Assembly: GCF_001424985.1 (NCBI RefSeq)
Contig: NZ_LMDA01000001.1
Span: 877,599-941,598, forward strand
Length of the DNA: 64,000 nucleotides
DNA from: Rhizobium sp. Root1212
Lineage (GTDB): Bacteria > Pseudomonadota > Alphaproteobacteria > Rhizobiales > Rhizobiaceae
Reading direction: 5' to 3'
In this document: positions 1 to 8,630 of the stretch, piece by piece
How positions within the stretch are numbered: the first letter of the stretch is position 1
How the letters are laid out: each line of letters opens with the position of its first letter
Made by a program: the position numbers and the translations under genes
Notes under the pieces: model-generated
The model's input: the letters and a program-made list of their open reading frames with translations, nothing else
What the model was told of the DNA's origin: nothing
Databases searched by the model: none

Positions 1-1
1 C

Positions 2-1018
2 ACCGTGCATGCCTGTGATATCACGGACGAGGCTGCGGCTGCCGAACTGCTTGGCAAGCTGCGCGTCATCGGCCCGATCAAGAGCGTCATTCACGCAGCC
101 ATGGTGCTCGACGATGCGCTGATCACCAACCTCGATCGCGCCCGCAACAAGCCAGTCATCGACGTCAAGGCCAAGGGCGCCGCCGTGCTCGACCGCCTGA
201 CGCGCGCCGACAAGCTCGACCGCTTCATCCTGTTCTCCTCGGCAACGACGCTGGTCGGCAATCCGGGCCAGGGCAACTATGTCGCGGCAAACGGCTATCT
301 CGAAGGCCTGGCGCGGTCGCGCCGCGCCGAGGGGCTTCCCGCCCTTGCCATCGGCTTTGGCGCGATTGCCGATGCCGGCTATCTCACCCAGAACGCTGAC
401 GTCAACGAGCTGCTTTCCAAGCGCATCGGCAAGACCGCGCTGAAGGCGCAGGCGGCGCTTGCGCAGGTGGAAGCCTATATCCGCTCCGATCCGGGCACCG
501 TCGATGCGGCGGTGGCGATGGTTTCCGAGCTGGATTGGGCCGCGGCCCGCAATCTGCCGGTCGTGCGCAATGCCCTGTTCGAGGTCATCCTGCGCAGCGC
601 CGACCAGAACACCCAGGGCGGCGATGGCCGCGAGCTGGATCTGGTGGCGATGATCGAAGGCAAGTCGCCGCAGGAAGCCGAAGACATGCTCTTCGATCTG
701 GTGGCCGGCGAGATCGCCGCGATCCTGCGCGTTTCGAAGGATACGGTCTCGCGCAACAAGGTCCTCAAGGAAATCGGCCTCGACAGCCTGATGGCGGTGG
801 AACTCGGCATCAGCTTCCAGCAGAATACCGGTTTCGACATGCCGCTTAGCGGCGTGGCCGACAACACCACGGTCGGCGACGTGGCGCGCAAGCTCTATGA
901 AAAGGTCAGCAAGCGCGACCAGGGCGGCGCTGATGACGACGATGCCGGCGACAACCGGATGGTCAGCGAGCTGGCGCAGCGCCACGGCCTGGATGCGGAA
1001 AAGGCAGTGAGCCAATGA
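2..1018 (+). CDS. rkpA: RkpA-like polyketide/fatty-acid synthase, C-terminal part (ketoreductase + acyl carrier domain); 5' end outside window
   Basis: The reading frame is open from the first bases, so this is the 3' end of a larger gene. The visible part has the second half of a polyketide-synthase ketoreductase domain: a VIHAA motif, then a Ser-Ser (about 78-79) and Tyr92 in the GNYVAANGYLEGLA-type catalytic stretch, numbered from the GTG at 5. An acyl carrier protein domain follows, with the phosphopantetheine serine in GLDSLM (Ser261). A multidomain synthase ending in KR-ACP followed directly by an AOS-type transferase matches rhizobial RkpA, which is thought to make a specialised acyl chain needed for K-antigen capsule production. 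It overlaps rkpG by 4 bp (ATGA), so the two are translationally coupled. The acyl product is unknown. Confidence 0.88.
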   Translation, partial: TVHACDITDEAAAAELLGKLRVIGPIKSVIHAAMVLDDALITNLDRARNKPVIDVKAKGAAVLDRLTRADKLDRFILFSSATTLVGNPGQGNYVAANGYLEGLARSRRAEGLPALAIGFGAIADAGYLTQNADVNELLSKRIGKTALKAQAALAQVEAYIRSDPGTVDAAVAMVSELDWAAARNLPVVRNALFEVILRSADQNTQGGDGRELDLVAMIEGKSPQEAEDMLFDLVAGEIAAILRVSKDTVSRNKVLKEIGLDSLMAVELGISFQQNTGFDMPLSGVADNTTVGDVARKLYEKVSKRDQGGADDDDAGDNRMVSELAQRHGLDAEKAVSQ

Positions 1019-2430
1019 GCAAGAGCGACGACGGCCAGACCGGCTCGAAGATGGCCAGCAGCGTCAAGCAGAACCTGCTGGACCGGATGCGCAACACGCA
1101 TCAATCGTCCGAGCGCAACCGGATGGCACGCACCGAACGGGACGTGCCGCCGCCGGTGCGCCGCAAGCAGACGCGCTTCGAGGACCTACCGGAATACAAG
1201 CAGGTGCTGACCCAGAAGATTGCCGGCGAACAGCTCGGCATCGCCAATCCCTTCTACCGGGAGCACCAGACGGCGGCAGGTGCCACCACCATCATCGACG
1301 GCCGCAAGCTGATCAATTTCGCATCTTACGACTATCTCGGCCTCAACAAGCACCCGCACGTGCTGGCGCAGGCCCATGATACCATCAACACCTTCGGCAT
1401 TTCCGCTTCGGCAAGCCGCCTTGTGGCCGGCGAGCGCCCCGCCCATGCGGAGCTTGAGGAGCGTATCGCCGCCTTTTACGGCGTCGAAGCCTCGGTCTGC
1501 TTCGTCAGCGGCTATCTCACCAATGTCGCCGCCATCAGCTGCCTGATGGGGCCGAAGGACCTCGTCGTCCATGACGAGTTCATCCATAACAGTGCGCTGG
1601 CCGGCATCAAGCTTTCCGGGGCAACGCGCCGCCTGTTCAAGCACAACGACGCCAACGATCTGGAACATGTGCTGCGCACCGTCGCCGGTGATTACCGCCG
1701 CATCCTCGTGATCGTCGAGGGCGTCTATTCCATGGATGGCGATGTCGCCAACCTGCCTGCGATCATGAAGCTGAAGGCCGAATACGGTTTCTGGCTGATG
1801 GTCGACGAGGCCCATTCGCTCGGCATTCTCGGCAAGCGTGGCCGCGGCACCTTCGAGCATTTCGGCATCGATGCCTCGCAGGTCGATATCTGGATGGGAA
1901 CGCTCTCCAAGACGACATCGAGCTGCGGCGGTTATATCGCCGGTAGCGCGGCACTGACCGCCGTTCTCAAGGCGACGGCCGGCGGCTTCGTCTATAGCGT
2001 CGGCCTCGCGCCCGTCCTGGCGGCGTCGGCGATCGCAAGCCTCGATATCTTGGAGCATGAGCCGGAGCGGGCAACCGCCCTCAGGCGAAACGGCGCACTG
2101 TTTCTGAAGCTTGCTCAGGAAGCGGGCCTCGATACGGGCTTGAGCGCCGGGTTTTCGGTGGTGCCGGTACTCGTCGGCGATTCGCTGCGGGCCGTGCAGC
2201 TTTCCAACGATCTGCTCGCAGCCGGCATCAATGCCCTGCCGATCATCCATCCGGCGGTGCCGGAGGGTTTGGCGCGCCTGCGCTTCTTCATCACCAGCGA
2301 ACATACGGAAGAGCAGATCCGCCATACCGTGACGCTGACGGCGGAGAAGCTGAAAGAGCTGACCGAACGCAATTTCGGCCTCGCTTCCGTCGACATCCAG
2401 CAGATGATTTCCAAACTGGCCAGTCGCTGA
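1015..2430 (+). CDS. rkpG: RkpG, alpha-oxoamine synthase family PLP-dependent acyltransferase
   Basis: This 471-residue protein belongs to the 8-amino-7-oxononanoate synthase / serine palmitoyltransferase family, which condenses an acyl thioester with an amino acid using pyridoxal phosphate. The PLP lysine is K299 in GTLSKT and the cofactor-contacting VDEAHSLG motif has D264 and H267. About 75 polar, basic residues precede the usual catalytic core (which begins near the EQLGIANPFYRE segment), longer than BioF. The start overlaps the rkpA stop (ATGA), placing an ACP-bearing synthase immediately upstream as the likely acyl donor. In rhizobia RkpG is required for K-antigen production. The amino-acid substrate cannot be read from the sequence. 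Confidence 0.88.
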   Translation: MSKSDDGQTGSKMASSVKQNLLDRMRNTHQSSERNRMARTERDVPPPVRRKQTRFEDLPEYKQVLTQKIAGEQLGIANPFYREHQTAAGATTIIDGRKLINFASYDYLGLNKHPHVLAQAHDTINTFGISASASRLVAGERPAHAELEERIAAFYGVEASVCFVSGYLTNVAAISCLMGPKDLVVHDEFIHNSALAGIKLSGATRRLFKHNDANDLEHVLRTVAGDYRRILVIVEGVYSMDGDVANLPAIMKLKAEYGFWLMVDEAHSLGILGKRGRGTFEHFGIDASQVDIWMGTLSKTTSSCGGYIAGSAALTAVLKATAGGFVYSVGLAPVLAASAIASLDILEHEPERATALRRNGALFLKLAQEAGLDTGLSAGFSVVPVLVGDSLRAVQLSNDLLAAGINALPIIHPAVPEGLARLRFFITSEHTEEQIRHTVTLTAEKLKELTERNFGLASVDIQQMISKLASR

Positions 2431-2463
2431 GGACACCGCTATTTTCTATGAACGTGCGGTATA

Positions 2464-2514
2464 CCCTCCCTTCTCCCCAATGAGGAGAATGTGGCCCAAA
2501 GGGCCGGATGAGGA
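2464..2514. repeat. RIME-like intergenic repeat fragment (copy A)
   Basis: The gap between rkpG and rkpH contains the CTTCTCCCC...GAGAA and GGCCC...GGGCCGGATGAGG blocks typical of rhizobial intergenic mosaic elements. Related copies occur near 17.3, 23.7 and 42.8 kb in this window. The arms can pair, so it may form a hairpin in the rkp transcript. Confidence 0.6.
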
Positions 2515-2577
2515 AGCCCCCCGGCACATTCAAAGCTTGTCGCACCATTCCCTCACCGCTTCGCCCGGATACCCCTC

Positions 2578-3375
2578 ATGGCGCATGTGATCATCACCGG
2601 AGGTTCCAGCGGCATCGGGCTTGCCGTCGCCCGTATTTTCGCGGGGCGCGGCGACAGGGTATCGCTGCTGGCGCGCACCCCTGCCCTTTTGCAATCCGCC
2701 CGCGACGCCTTGCTGGCAAGCCACCCCGATGCCACCATCCACACAGAAAGCGTTGACGTCGCAGATGCCGCGGCTGTCGTCGATGCAATCGGCAGATGCG
2801 AAGCCCAGGCCGGTGCGTGCGACATCCTCGTCACCTCCGCCGGCATCGTCCAGCCCGGACTGTTCGACGCTCTCTCAGCGGAAGTCTTCGACCGGCAGAT
2901 CGACACCAATCTCACCGGCAGCGCCAATGCCGCCCGCGCCGTCTACGGCGCGATGAAGGCACGGCGCTCCGGCCGCATCATGTTCGTGTCCTCCGGCGCC
3001 GGCCTCATCGGCATTTACGGCTATGCAGCCTACAGCGCCTCGAAATTCGCGCTGCACGGCTTTGCCGAAGCGCTCCGTTCCGAAGCCCGTCCGCATGGTA
3101 TCTCGGTTTCGGTCTGCTTTCCGCCGGATACGCAAACACCGCAATTTGCCCGCGAGCTGGCCGAACGGCCCTTGGAGGCCGCAGTCGTCATGGGCCGTGT
3201 TTCGCCGTGGCCTGCCGAAGCGGTGGCCGCGCGGATCGTCAAGGCCATCGACCGTGGCGAGTTCGAGGTCTTCTTCGGGCTGACGCTCTTCGGCCTCGGG
3301 CGTTTCGGCTCGCTGGTCAAGCCTGCGCTCAACTGGTGGTTCGACCGGGCGATCGGCAAGATCAGCCGGCGTTAG
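2578..3375 (+). CDS. rkpH: RkpH, short-chain dehydrogenase/reductase (ketosphinganine-reductase-like)
   Basis: This 265-residue classical SDR has the NADP(H)-binding TGGSSGIG motif at residues 7-14, an active-site Ser near 138-139 and the Y152-x3-K156 dyad. The C-terminus is extended and hydrophobic (FGLGRFGSLV...LNWWF), as in 3-ketodihydrosphingosine reductases. Rhizobial RkpH is required for K-antigen formation and probably reduces the 3-keto group formed by the preceding RkpG condensation. The coordinate pairing with RkpG is inference. A RIME-like repeat separates it from rkpG, and a large inverted repeat lies directly downstream. Confidence 0.85.
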   Translation: MAHVIITGGSSGIGLAVARIFAGRGDRVSLLARTPALLQSARDALLASHPDATIHTESVDVADAAAVVDAIGRCEAQAGACDILVTSAGIVQPGLFDALSAEVFDRQIDTNLTGSANAARAVYGAMKARRSGRIMFVSSGAGLIGIYGYAAYSASKFALHGFAEALRSEARPHGISVSVCFPPDTQTPQFARELAERPLEAAVVMGRVSPWPAEAVAARIVKAIDRGEFEVFFGLTLFGLGRFGSLVKPALNWWFDRAIGKISRR

Positions 3376-3450
3376 AGCTTTTTTCGCTTTTCGTCGAATT
3401 GCGAAACGCGCCAACTCTTTCTCTTGGCGCACTTTTGCTGGAAAAGCTCT
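3374..3450. repeat. Nested inverted repeat between rkpH and rkpI
   Basis: An outer pair of 9-bp arms (AGAGCTTTT at 3374-3382, AAAAGCTCT at 3442-3450) encloses an inner perfect 7-bp pair (GCGCCAA at 3408-3414, TTGGCGC at 3424-3430). It begins at the rkpH stop codon. It could act as an attenuating or mRNA-stabilising hairpin or be a dispersed rhizobial repeat. It lacks a clean T-run after the stem, so it is not a textbook terminator. Confidence 0.55.
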
Positions 3451-3576
3451 AATACAGAAGACCGGGAGAAACGCCCGTTCCGGCTTGTTTCTGCCGCCGA
3501 TTGCTTTACATCTCGGCTGACGCAACTAAGACTATCGCGCGGTCTTTCTGCGACAGGACGACTTCGAGGACATCGC

Positions 3577-5163
3577 TTGCTGACGACATCGCTGCATCTG
3601 CATGATCATCCGCTTGCGCTGACTGTTTTCTGCTATCTGCTTTCCTGCGCGGTCGTTCTTGCCACCGACAAATATGCCCTGCCGACCCGTCAACGCCGCC
3701 GCCACACGCCGCCCTATAGCCGCAGGCGCGCCTTTGCCGATCTCATGGCCCGGCTGCCGGTCATTGCGCTGGTCTTTGCCGGCTTTTTCGCGATCTCCTG
3801 GCGCCCGCTCTATGCGGCGGCCGGCACGATCAGCTTCTTCGTCATCTTCACCGGCATATCGCGCGCCAAGTTCCAGTTCATCCGCGAACCGCTGGTGTTT
3901 TCCGATATCGCTCTTGTGGCCGACGTCTTCAAATACAAGTCGATCTTCTACGCCAATTCGCTGAATATCGTCTTCTGGCTGGTCGCGTTCCTTTACGTGT
4001 TCGGGGCTTCGGCGCTTTATATGTATTTCGAGCCGACCCTGCTTCCGGCAAAAAACCGGCTGTTCTGGATCGCTGTCGGGCTTCTCGTTGCCGATCTTCC
4101 CTGGCTGCTTTTGTTTTACGGGCCGGTCAACCGCCCGGTCTCCAGCGCCGTGCAGTGGCTGGTCGGCAAACCGAACGCCAAGATCAGCACCATCCGCTTC
4201 GGAACCTTCGTTTCGGTCGTGCTGCACTTCATCATCTGGCTCGGCCGGCGGCGTGAGAAGATCGTCGCGGAGCTTTCCGAACGCTTTCTAGCCGTCGTGC
4301 AGGATCTCATCGGACATGATGACGAGCAGAACAAGGCACCGCTGGTCATCGTCTGGCAATCGGAATCCTTCATCGACATGCGCCATTGCGGTGTCGAAGA
4401 CTTTACCCTGCCAACCATCGACCGGCTGCAGAAGATTGCGGTCCAGTGGGGCCGCCTCTCCACCGTGTTCGAAGGCGGCTATACGCTGCGCACGGAATTT
4501 GCCGTCCTGAGCGGCCTTGTGCCGGACGACCTGCATGTCGATGCCAGCTACCCCTATCTGCGGGCGAGCCACTACACCGACATCGTCTGGCCGACCAAAC
4601 TCAAGAACGCCGGGTGGAAGACGCATTTCATCCATCCTTATGACCGCACGTTCTTCCTGCGCCACAAGGCGATGCCGCAGCTCGGCTTCGAGAAGATGAC
4701 GATGCTCGACAGCTTCGATCACGACCCCGCACGCGACGGCACCTATGTCTCGGATGCGACGCTCAGCCAGAAGGTTATCAATGCGGTCGACGAAGAACCC
4801 CACAGCGCCGGCAATTTCATCTTCGTGGCGTCCATGGCCAATCACGGCCCCTGGGAGCCCGGCCGGGCCGGTGACCTGACTGACCCGGTGGACATCTATC
4901 TCGACATCCTCAAGCAGTCCGACAAGGCGCTCGGTGAGTTTGTCGACCATCTCGAAACGCTCGACCGTCCCGTCTGGCTGGTTTTCTACGGTGACCACGC
5001 GCCGCTGCTCAAATCCTTTGCCGACCCGTTTCCCGATCCCCGCACGGATTATTTCATCGTGCCGCTGGCTCAGGCCCGGACCGGCCACGAAAGGCCTGCA
5101 GCCGCAGTCGAGGAAGCCCCCTGGAACCTTCTGAAGGCATTGCTTCAGCATGCCGGGTTCTGA
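3577..5163 (+). CDS. rkpI: RkpI, membrane-bound LTA-synthase/sulfatase-superfamily transferase
   Basis: An N-terminal half of about five hydrophobic segments is followed by an alkaline-phosphatase-superfamily domain like lipoteichoic-acid synthase and OpgB. Visible catalytic positions, counted from the chosen start, are a metal-binding Glu263 in QSESF, a probable nucleophile Thr303 in GYTLRTEF, and D473-H474 in YGDH. The family transfers phospho-alcohol groups on the periplasmic face. The frame opens with an ATG at 3424, but that lies inside an inverted repeat. I chose the TTG at 3577, which has GAGGA about 7 bp upstream and leaves a short leader before the first membrane segment. The rkpJ start overlaps the end. 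RkpI is a known rhizobial K-antigen gene; its substrate is not established here. Confidence 0.8.
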   Translation: MLTTSLHLHDHPLALTVFCYLLSCAVVLATDKYALPTRQRRRHTPPYSRRRAFADLMARLPVIALVFAGFFAISWRPLYAAAGTISFFVIFTGISRAKFQFIREPLVFSDIALVADVFKYKSIFYANSLNIVFWLVAFLYVFGASALYMYFEPTLLPAKNRLFWIAVGLLVADLPWLLLFYGPVNRPVSSAVQWLVGKPNAKISTIRFGTFVSVVLHFIIWLGRRREKIVAELSERFLAVVQDLIGHDDEQNKAPLVIVWQSESFIDMRHCGVEDFTLPTIDRLQKIAVQWGRLSTVFEGGYTLRTEFAVLSGLVPDDLHVDASYPYLRASHYTDIVWPTKLKNAGWKTHFIHPYDRTFFLRHKAMPQLGFEKMTMLDSFDHDPARDGTYVSDATLSQKVINAVDEEPHSAGNFIFVASMANHGPWEPGRAGDLTDPVDIYLDILKQSDKALGEFVDHLETLDRPVWLVFYGDHAPLLKSFADPFPDPRTDYFIVPLAQARTGHERPAAAVEEAPWNLLKALLQHAGF

Positions 5164-5167
5164 AGAC

Positions 5168-6478
5168 ATGTCCGGAGACGTTACAAGGCAGAACGCGGCG
5201 CGTGTGTTCCTGTTTCTGCAAGGCCCCTCCTCGCCGATCTTCGCCAAGATCGCGGACAGGCTGGAACAGCGAGGCCATCGCTGTCTCCGCATCAATCTGA
5301 ATGCCGGTGACCAGATTTTCTGGCGCCGGGCCAACGGCCACGCCTATCGCGGGCGCGGCGGAGAGCATTGGCGCGATTATCTCGCCCGTTTTCTTGAAAC
5401 GCATGGCGTCACCGACCTCATTCTCCTCGGAGAAGAGCGTCCCTATCACCAGATCGCCGTCGAGCGGGCTAAAGCGCGCGGCATCGATGTGTTCGTTGTG
5501 GAAATGGGCTATCTGCGCCCCGACTGGCTGACGCTGGAGCGGGACGGCATGTCGTCGAATTCCCGCTTTCCGGCATCGGCCGACCATATTCTCGCCGCTG
5601 CAGCCTCCCTGCCGGAGCCCGACTGGAAGCGCCGCTACAGCCAGACGTTCGTGGCGGAGGCGACCTACGATCTTCTCTACAATCTACCGAATGTCTTCCT
5701 CTGGTTTCTCTATCCGCATTACCGGCGCCATGCCCTGTTTCACCCGCTGGCGGAATATGCCGGCTGGCTGGTCCGGCTCTCGGGCGGAAAGCGGCGGAAG
5801 GAGGTGGCAGATGCCACCGTGAAGGCATTGATGGCGCAGAAACGCCCCTTCTTCGTCTATCCCCTGCAACTGCAGACCGATTATCAGTTGCGCGCCCACT
5901 CCCCCTATAACGATCAGCGGGAAGCGATCGAGGAAATCCTGCGCTCGTTTGCGCGCCACGCACCGGCCGAGACGCAACTTGTCGTGAAAATCCATCCGCT
6001 CGACAATGGCCTGATCAACTGGCGACGTTTTATCGAAACATCAAGCAGCGGGCTGGGCCTTTCAGGCCGGGTTATTTTTCTCGATGGAGGCAATCTGGAC
6101 ACCCTGCTGACGGCAAGCCGCGGTGTCGTCACGGTCAATTCGACCGCCGGGCTGAGCGCCGCGCAAAAGGGCGTTCCGGTCAAGGTTCTGGGCGCGGCCA
6201 TCTTCGACATCGCCGGATTGACCGATCAGGCACCGCTCGACGAGTTCTGGAAAAACCCGCAAGGACCGGACGAACCGGTGCGGGCGGCCTTCTTCCGGTT
6301 GGCGGCAAAGGCCATTCAAACCAGGGGTAATTTCTACTCCCAAGCGGGCACGGATGCCGGTGCAGAAGAAATCGCCGCCCGGCTCGACGCACGACGTGTC
6401 AACGAACCCGATGCCTATCTCGCCTCGCCGCCGCGCGTGCGGCCCGAAAAGCGCCGTTCCTGTCCTTCTGAACGCTGA
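5168..6478 (+). CDS. rkpJ: RkpJ, KpsS-type capsule polysaccharide lipid-linker Kdo transferase
   Basis: About 436 residues of the Capsule_synth family. Family members such as KpsS place the first beta-Kdo on the lysophosphatidylglycerol anchor of group 2 capsules at the cytoplasmic membrane. Matching features are the N-terminal FLQGPSS stretch, the GEERPYH motif, the FVVEMGYLRPDW motif (the E-x-G-x-xR signature) and a C-terminal VKIHPLDNG / TVNSTAGLSA pair typical of the sugar-nucleotide-binding half. An in-frame ATG at 5150 overlaps the end of rkpI; the ATG at 5168, just after the rkpI stop, is equally possible and was used. It converges with the minus-strand acyltransferase gene, 6 bp apart. 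Confidence 0.83.
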   Translation: MSGDVTRQNAARVFLFLQGPSSPIFAKIADRLEQRGHRCLRINLNAGDQIFWRRANGHAYRGRGGEHWRDYLARFLETHGVTDLILLGEERPYHQIAVERAKARGIDVFVVEMGYLRPDWLTLERDGMSSNSRFPASADHILAAAASLPEPDWKRRYSQTFVAEATYDLLYNLPNVFLWFLYPHYRRHALFHPLAEYAGWLVRLSGGKRRKEVADATVKALMAQKRPFFVYPLQLQTDYQLRAHSPYNDQREAIEEILRSFARHAPAETQLVVKIHPLDNGLINWRRFIETSSSGLGLSGRVIFLDGGNLDTLLTASRGVVTVNSTAGLSAAQKGVPVKVLGAAIFDIAGLTDQAPLDEFWKNPQGPDEPVRAAFFRLAAKAIQTRGNFYSQAGTDAGAEEIAARLDARRVNEPDAYLASPPRVRPEKRRSCPSER

Positions 6479-6484
6479 TACGCG

Positions 6485-7204
6485 TCAGCCACCAATATCC
6501 GGCGGCATTTTCCAACTGTCCAGTTCCTTGCGGGAATACCGCGGCTTCCGCCCGCGGTCCCAGGTGACGCCGCTACGGATGATCTTTGCCGGCGTTCCCG
6601 CGATGACGACATTGCCTTCGTCAAAGGCGGAATTCACGAAGGACTGGGCTCCGACCACACTGTCATCGGCGATGACGGTACCCTTGTTGAGAATGGCCCG
6701 CATTCCGACCCAGACATGATCGCCGACCATGACCGGCGCGGCGGGGTTCAGCCGCACACCGTTCTTGCGGTCGATCAGCGCATGCGCGTCACTGGTGCGG
6801 ATTTCGATGTCACGAGAGAACATGCAGTGTCTGCCGATGCTGATGTCCTTGTTTTCCATGCAGAGCAAATAAACGGAAACGAAGGTCGTTTCATCGCCGA
6901 TGGTGACGGTCTGGTTCTTGCCCTTCACCATGATCTCGCCGGCAAGCTCGCAATTCTTGCCGATGATGATCCGGTTGTTGTGACCCTGCACGGTGATATG
7001 CCCCGTGAAGGACGAGGAGGGATCGATCGATACGGAATTCCCGGTTCCACGGATACGCAGCGTCGCGATCATCCTGCCGGGCGCGGAAACGCTCGTCTCC
7101 GTACCCCAATCGAGACAAACAGCGAAAGGGCGCAGGAAATGCAGACGCGGCAGCCGGCGGAAAAACTGTCTGGTTCTTTCGAAGAAATTCATATCTGCAC
7201 TCAT
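6485..7204 (-). CDS. Hexapeptide-repeat (left-handed beta-helix) acyltransferase
   Basis: The protein contains many imperfect hexapeptide repeats (IIIGKN, VTIGDE, ISIGRH, VMVGDHVWVGMRA) that form a left-handed beta-helix, ending in AGTPAKIIRSG, the usual end of WbbJ/LacA-type O-acetyltransferases. It therefore probably acetylates a cell-surface sugar in the cytoplasm. The open frame extends upstream to 7360, but the extension is low-quality; the ATG at 7204 (or the ATG at 7192) gives a family-sized protein of about 240 residues. It sits downstream of the capsule exporter genes on the same strand, so modification of the K-antigen repeat is a fair inference. Confidence 0.75.
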   Translation of the reverse strand: MSADMNFFERTRQFFRRLPRLHFLRPFAVCLDWGTETSVSAPGRMIATLRIRGTGNSVSIDPSSSFTGHITVQGHNNRIIIGKNCELAGEIMVKGKNQTVTIGDETTFVSVYLLCMENKDISIGRHCMFSRDIEIRTSDAHALIDRKNGVRLNPAAPVMVGDHVWVGMRAILNKGTVIADDSVVGAQSFVNSAFDEGNVVIAGTPAKIIRSGVTWDRGRKPRYSRKELDSWKMPPDIGG

Positions 7205-7307
7205 GGACGCCGCGCGAACCGGCCTCCTGTGCATGCAAATGGCCTCAAACGCAACCGTTGGATACACTTGGGCCGCCAATGGCGGCCGCAATGCATCACA
7301 AATAACC

Positions 7308-8630
7308 TTAGTTACGGTCGCGGATATTGTAATATCCCATGACGAATACGGCCCACGCAAACAACAGTCCGAGCGTAACCAGGAACATGTTCAGGAAACG
7401 CGTGGGATACTGGGCAAGCTGCGCCAGCGTCGGCTCGATGAAGACGGCAAGATAACGCTGCTTGTTGCCGGCGTCCAGACGCGCCTTTTCAAGGCTTGCA
7501 AGCGAGGCGGCATAAGCGCGCTCGGCGAATTCGCGCTCCGTTTCGAGCCCTTCATATTGCTGGATGCGGCCAGCAACATCGGACGAGCCTGCCACGCTCT
7601 TATCGGAGCCGCTGCCAAGCCGTTGCCGCTCGGTGTTGAGCTGGTCTTCGAGGCTGGCAATGCGCGTCTTCAGCACGCGGACGCGCGGCGTATCATTCCC
7701 CATCTGGGTCTTGGCAGTGGCGAGGTCGGAATTCAACTTTACCAGCTCGGCTTCCAGTCCACCAATAATCTGCAGCGCCAATTTTGCGCCTTCGACCGGA
7801 TCGAGCTCTTGCGAGACGTCGCGATATTCGCGAACCGCAGCCCGAGCCTTCGCAAGCCGCTGTTCAGCAAACTCCATTTCTTCGCGCGTGGCTTTGAGCA
7901 CGCCTTCGCGTGCGGCAGCCGAAAGATTGTTAACCAGCTCGTCGCTTTTTTGCAGGATGAACGTCGCGATTTCCTTGGCCTGTTGGGGATCGAAAGCTCG
8001 CACATCAAGTTGCATAATGCCGGATGCATGGTCAAAATTAATGCGCACCACGTTGCGCCAGTAATCCAACTTGTCTTCGATAGGCTGGCGCGACGACAGG
8101 CCGTAGAAATAATCCAATCCACGCGCCGCATAGATCTTGTCGAGATCAAACTTTTGGTCGACATCCATCAGAAGCTTGGCACTTCTCACATAGTCGATGA
8201 GAATATAGCTGTCGGACGTGGTGTTTCCGGAAGAAGCCTGAGTGAAGAGGCCAAGAATATCGCCACCACCGGACGATTCGATGCTGCGGACGGCAAAGGA
8301 CGAGGAACTACTGTACTGGTCGGCGGCGACGAACATAAGATAGAGGCTCGCCAACACGGACGGCACGGCCACCAAAGCCACAAAACTGCTGACGATCACC
8401 ATGTGGCGCGTCTTTAGTTTCGCCAGCTTTGCAAACCACTTGGGTTTCTTAACCGGCGCAGGCGGCACGACCTTCAGCTTGTTGCGGCCGGTTTCCAGCG
8501 GTTTGACGATGCGATCATCCGACGTCAGCAGTCCTTCGAGAAGGTCGACGCTCTTCGGCTTGGAACCGGCGCCGTTCTTTGTGGCATCCGCTGCGTCGGC
8601 AGACCGACCGATGTTCTTAATGACCGCCAT
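7308..8630 (-). CDS. rkpR: KpsE/RkpR-type capsule export inner-membrane protein
   Basis: A 440-residue polysaccharide co-polymerase/export protein of the KpsE family. A Pro/Lys-rich cytoplasmic N-terminus (about 1-75) precedes a transmembrane helix (about 80-105), a long periplasmic region with extended coiled coil (about 240-370) and a second membrane helix near the C-terminus (FLVTLGLLFAWAVFVMGYY). Such proteins span the periplasm and couple the ABC exporter to the outer-membrane channel. The ATG directly abuts the stop of the kpsT-like gene upstream. No KpsD-like outer-membrane partner is visible in this window. Confidence 0.86.
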   Translation of the reverse strand: MAVIKNIGRSADAADATKNGAGSKPKSVDLLEGLLTSDDRIVKPLETGRNKLKVVPPAPVKKPKWFAKLAKLKTRHMVIVSSFVALVAVPSVLASLYLMFVAADQYSSSSSFAVRSIESSGGGDILGLFTQASSGNTTSDSYILIDYVRSAKLLMDVDQKFDLDKIYAARGLDYFYGLSSRQPIEDKLDYWRNVVRINFDHASGIMQLDVRAFDPQQAKEIATFILQKSDELVNNLSAAAREGVLKATREEMEFAEQRLAKARAAVREYRDVSQELDPVEGAKLALQIIGGLEAELVKLNSDLATAKTQMGNDTPRVRVLKTRIASLEDQLNTERQRLGSGSDKSVAGSSDVAGRIQQYEGLETEREFAERAYAASLASLEKARLDAGNKQRYLAVFIEPTLAQLAQYPTRFLNMFLVTLGLLFAWAVFVMGYYNIRDRN

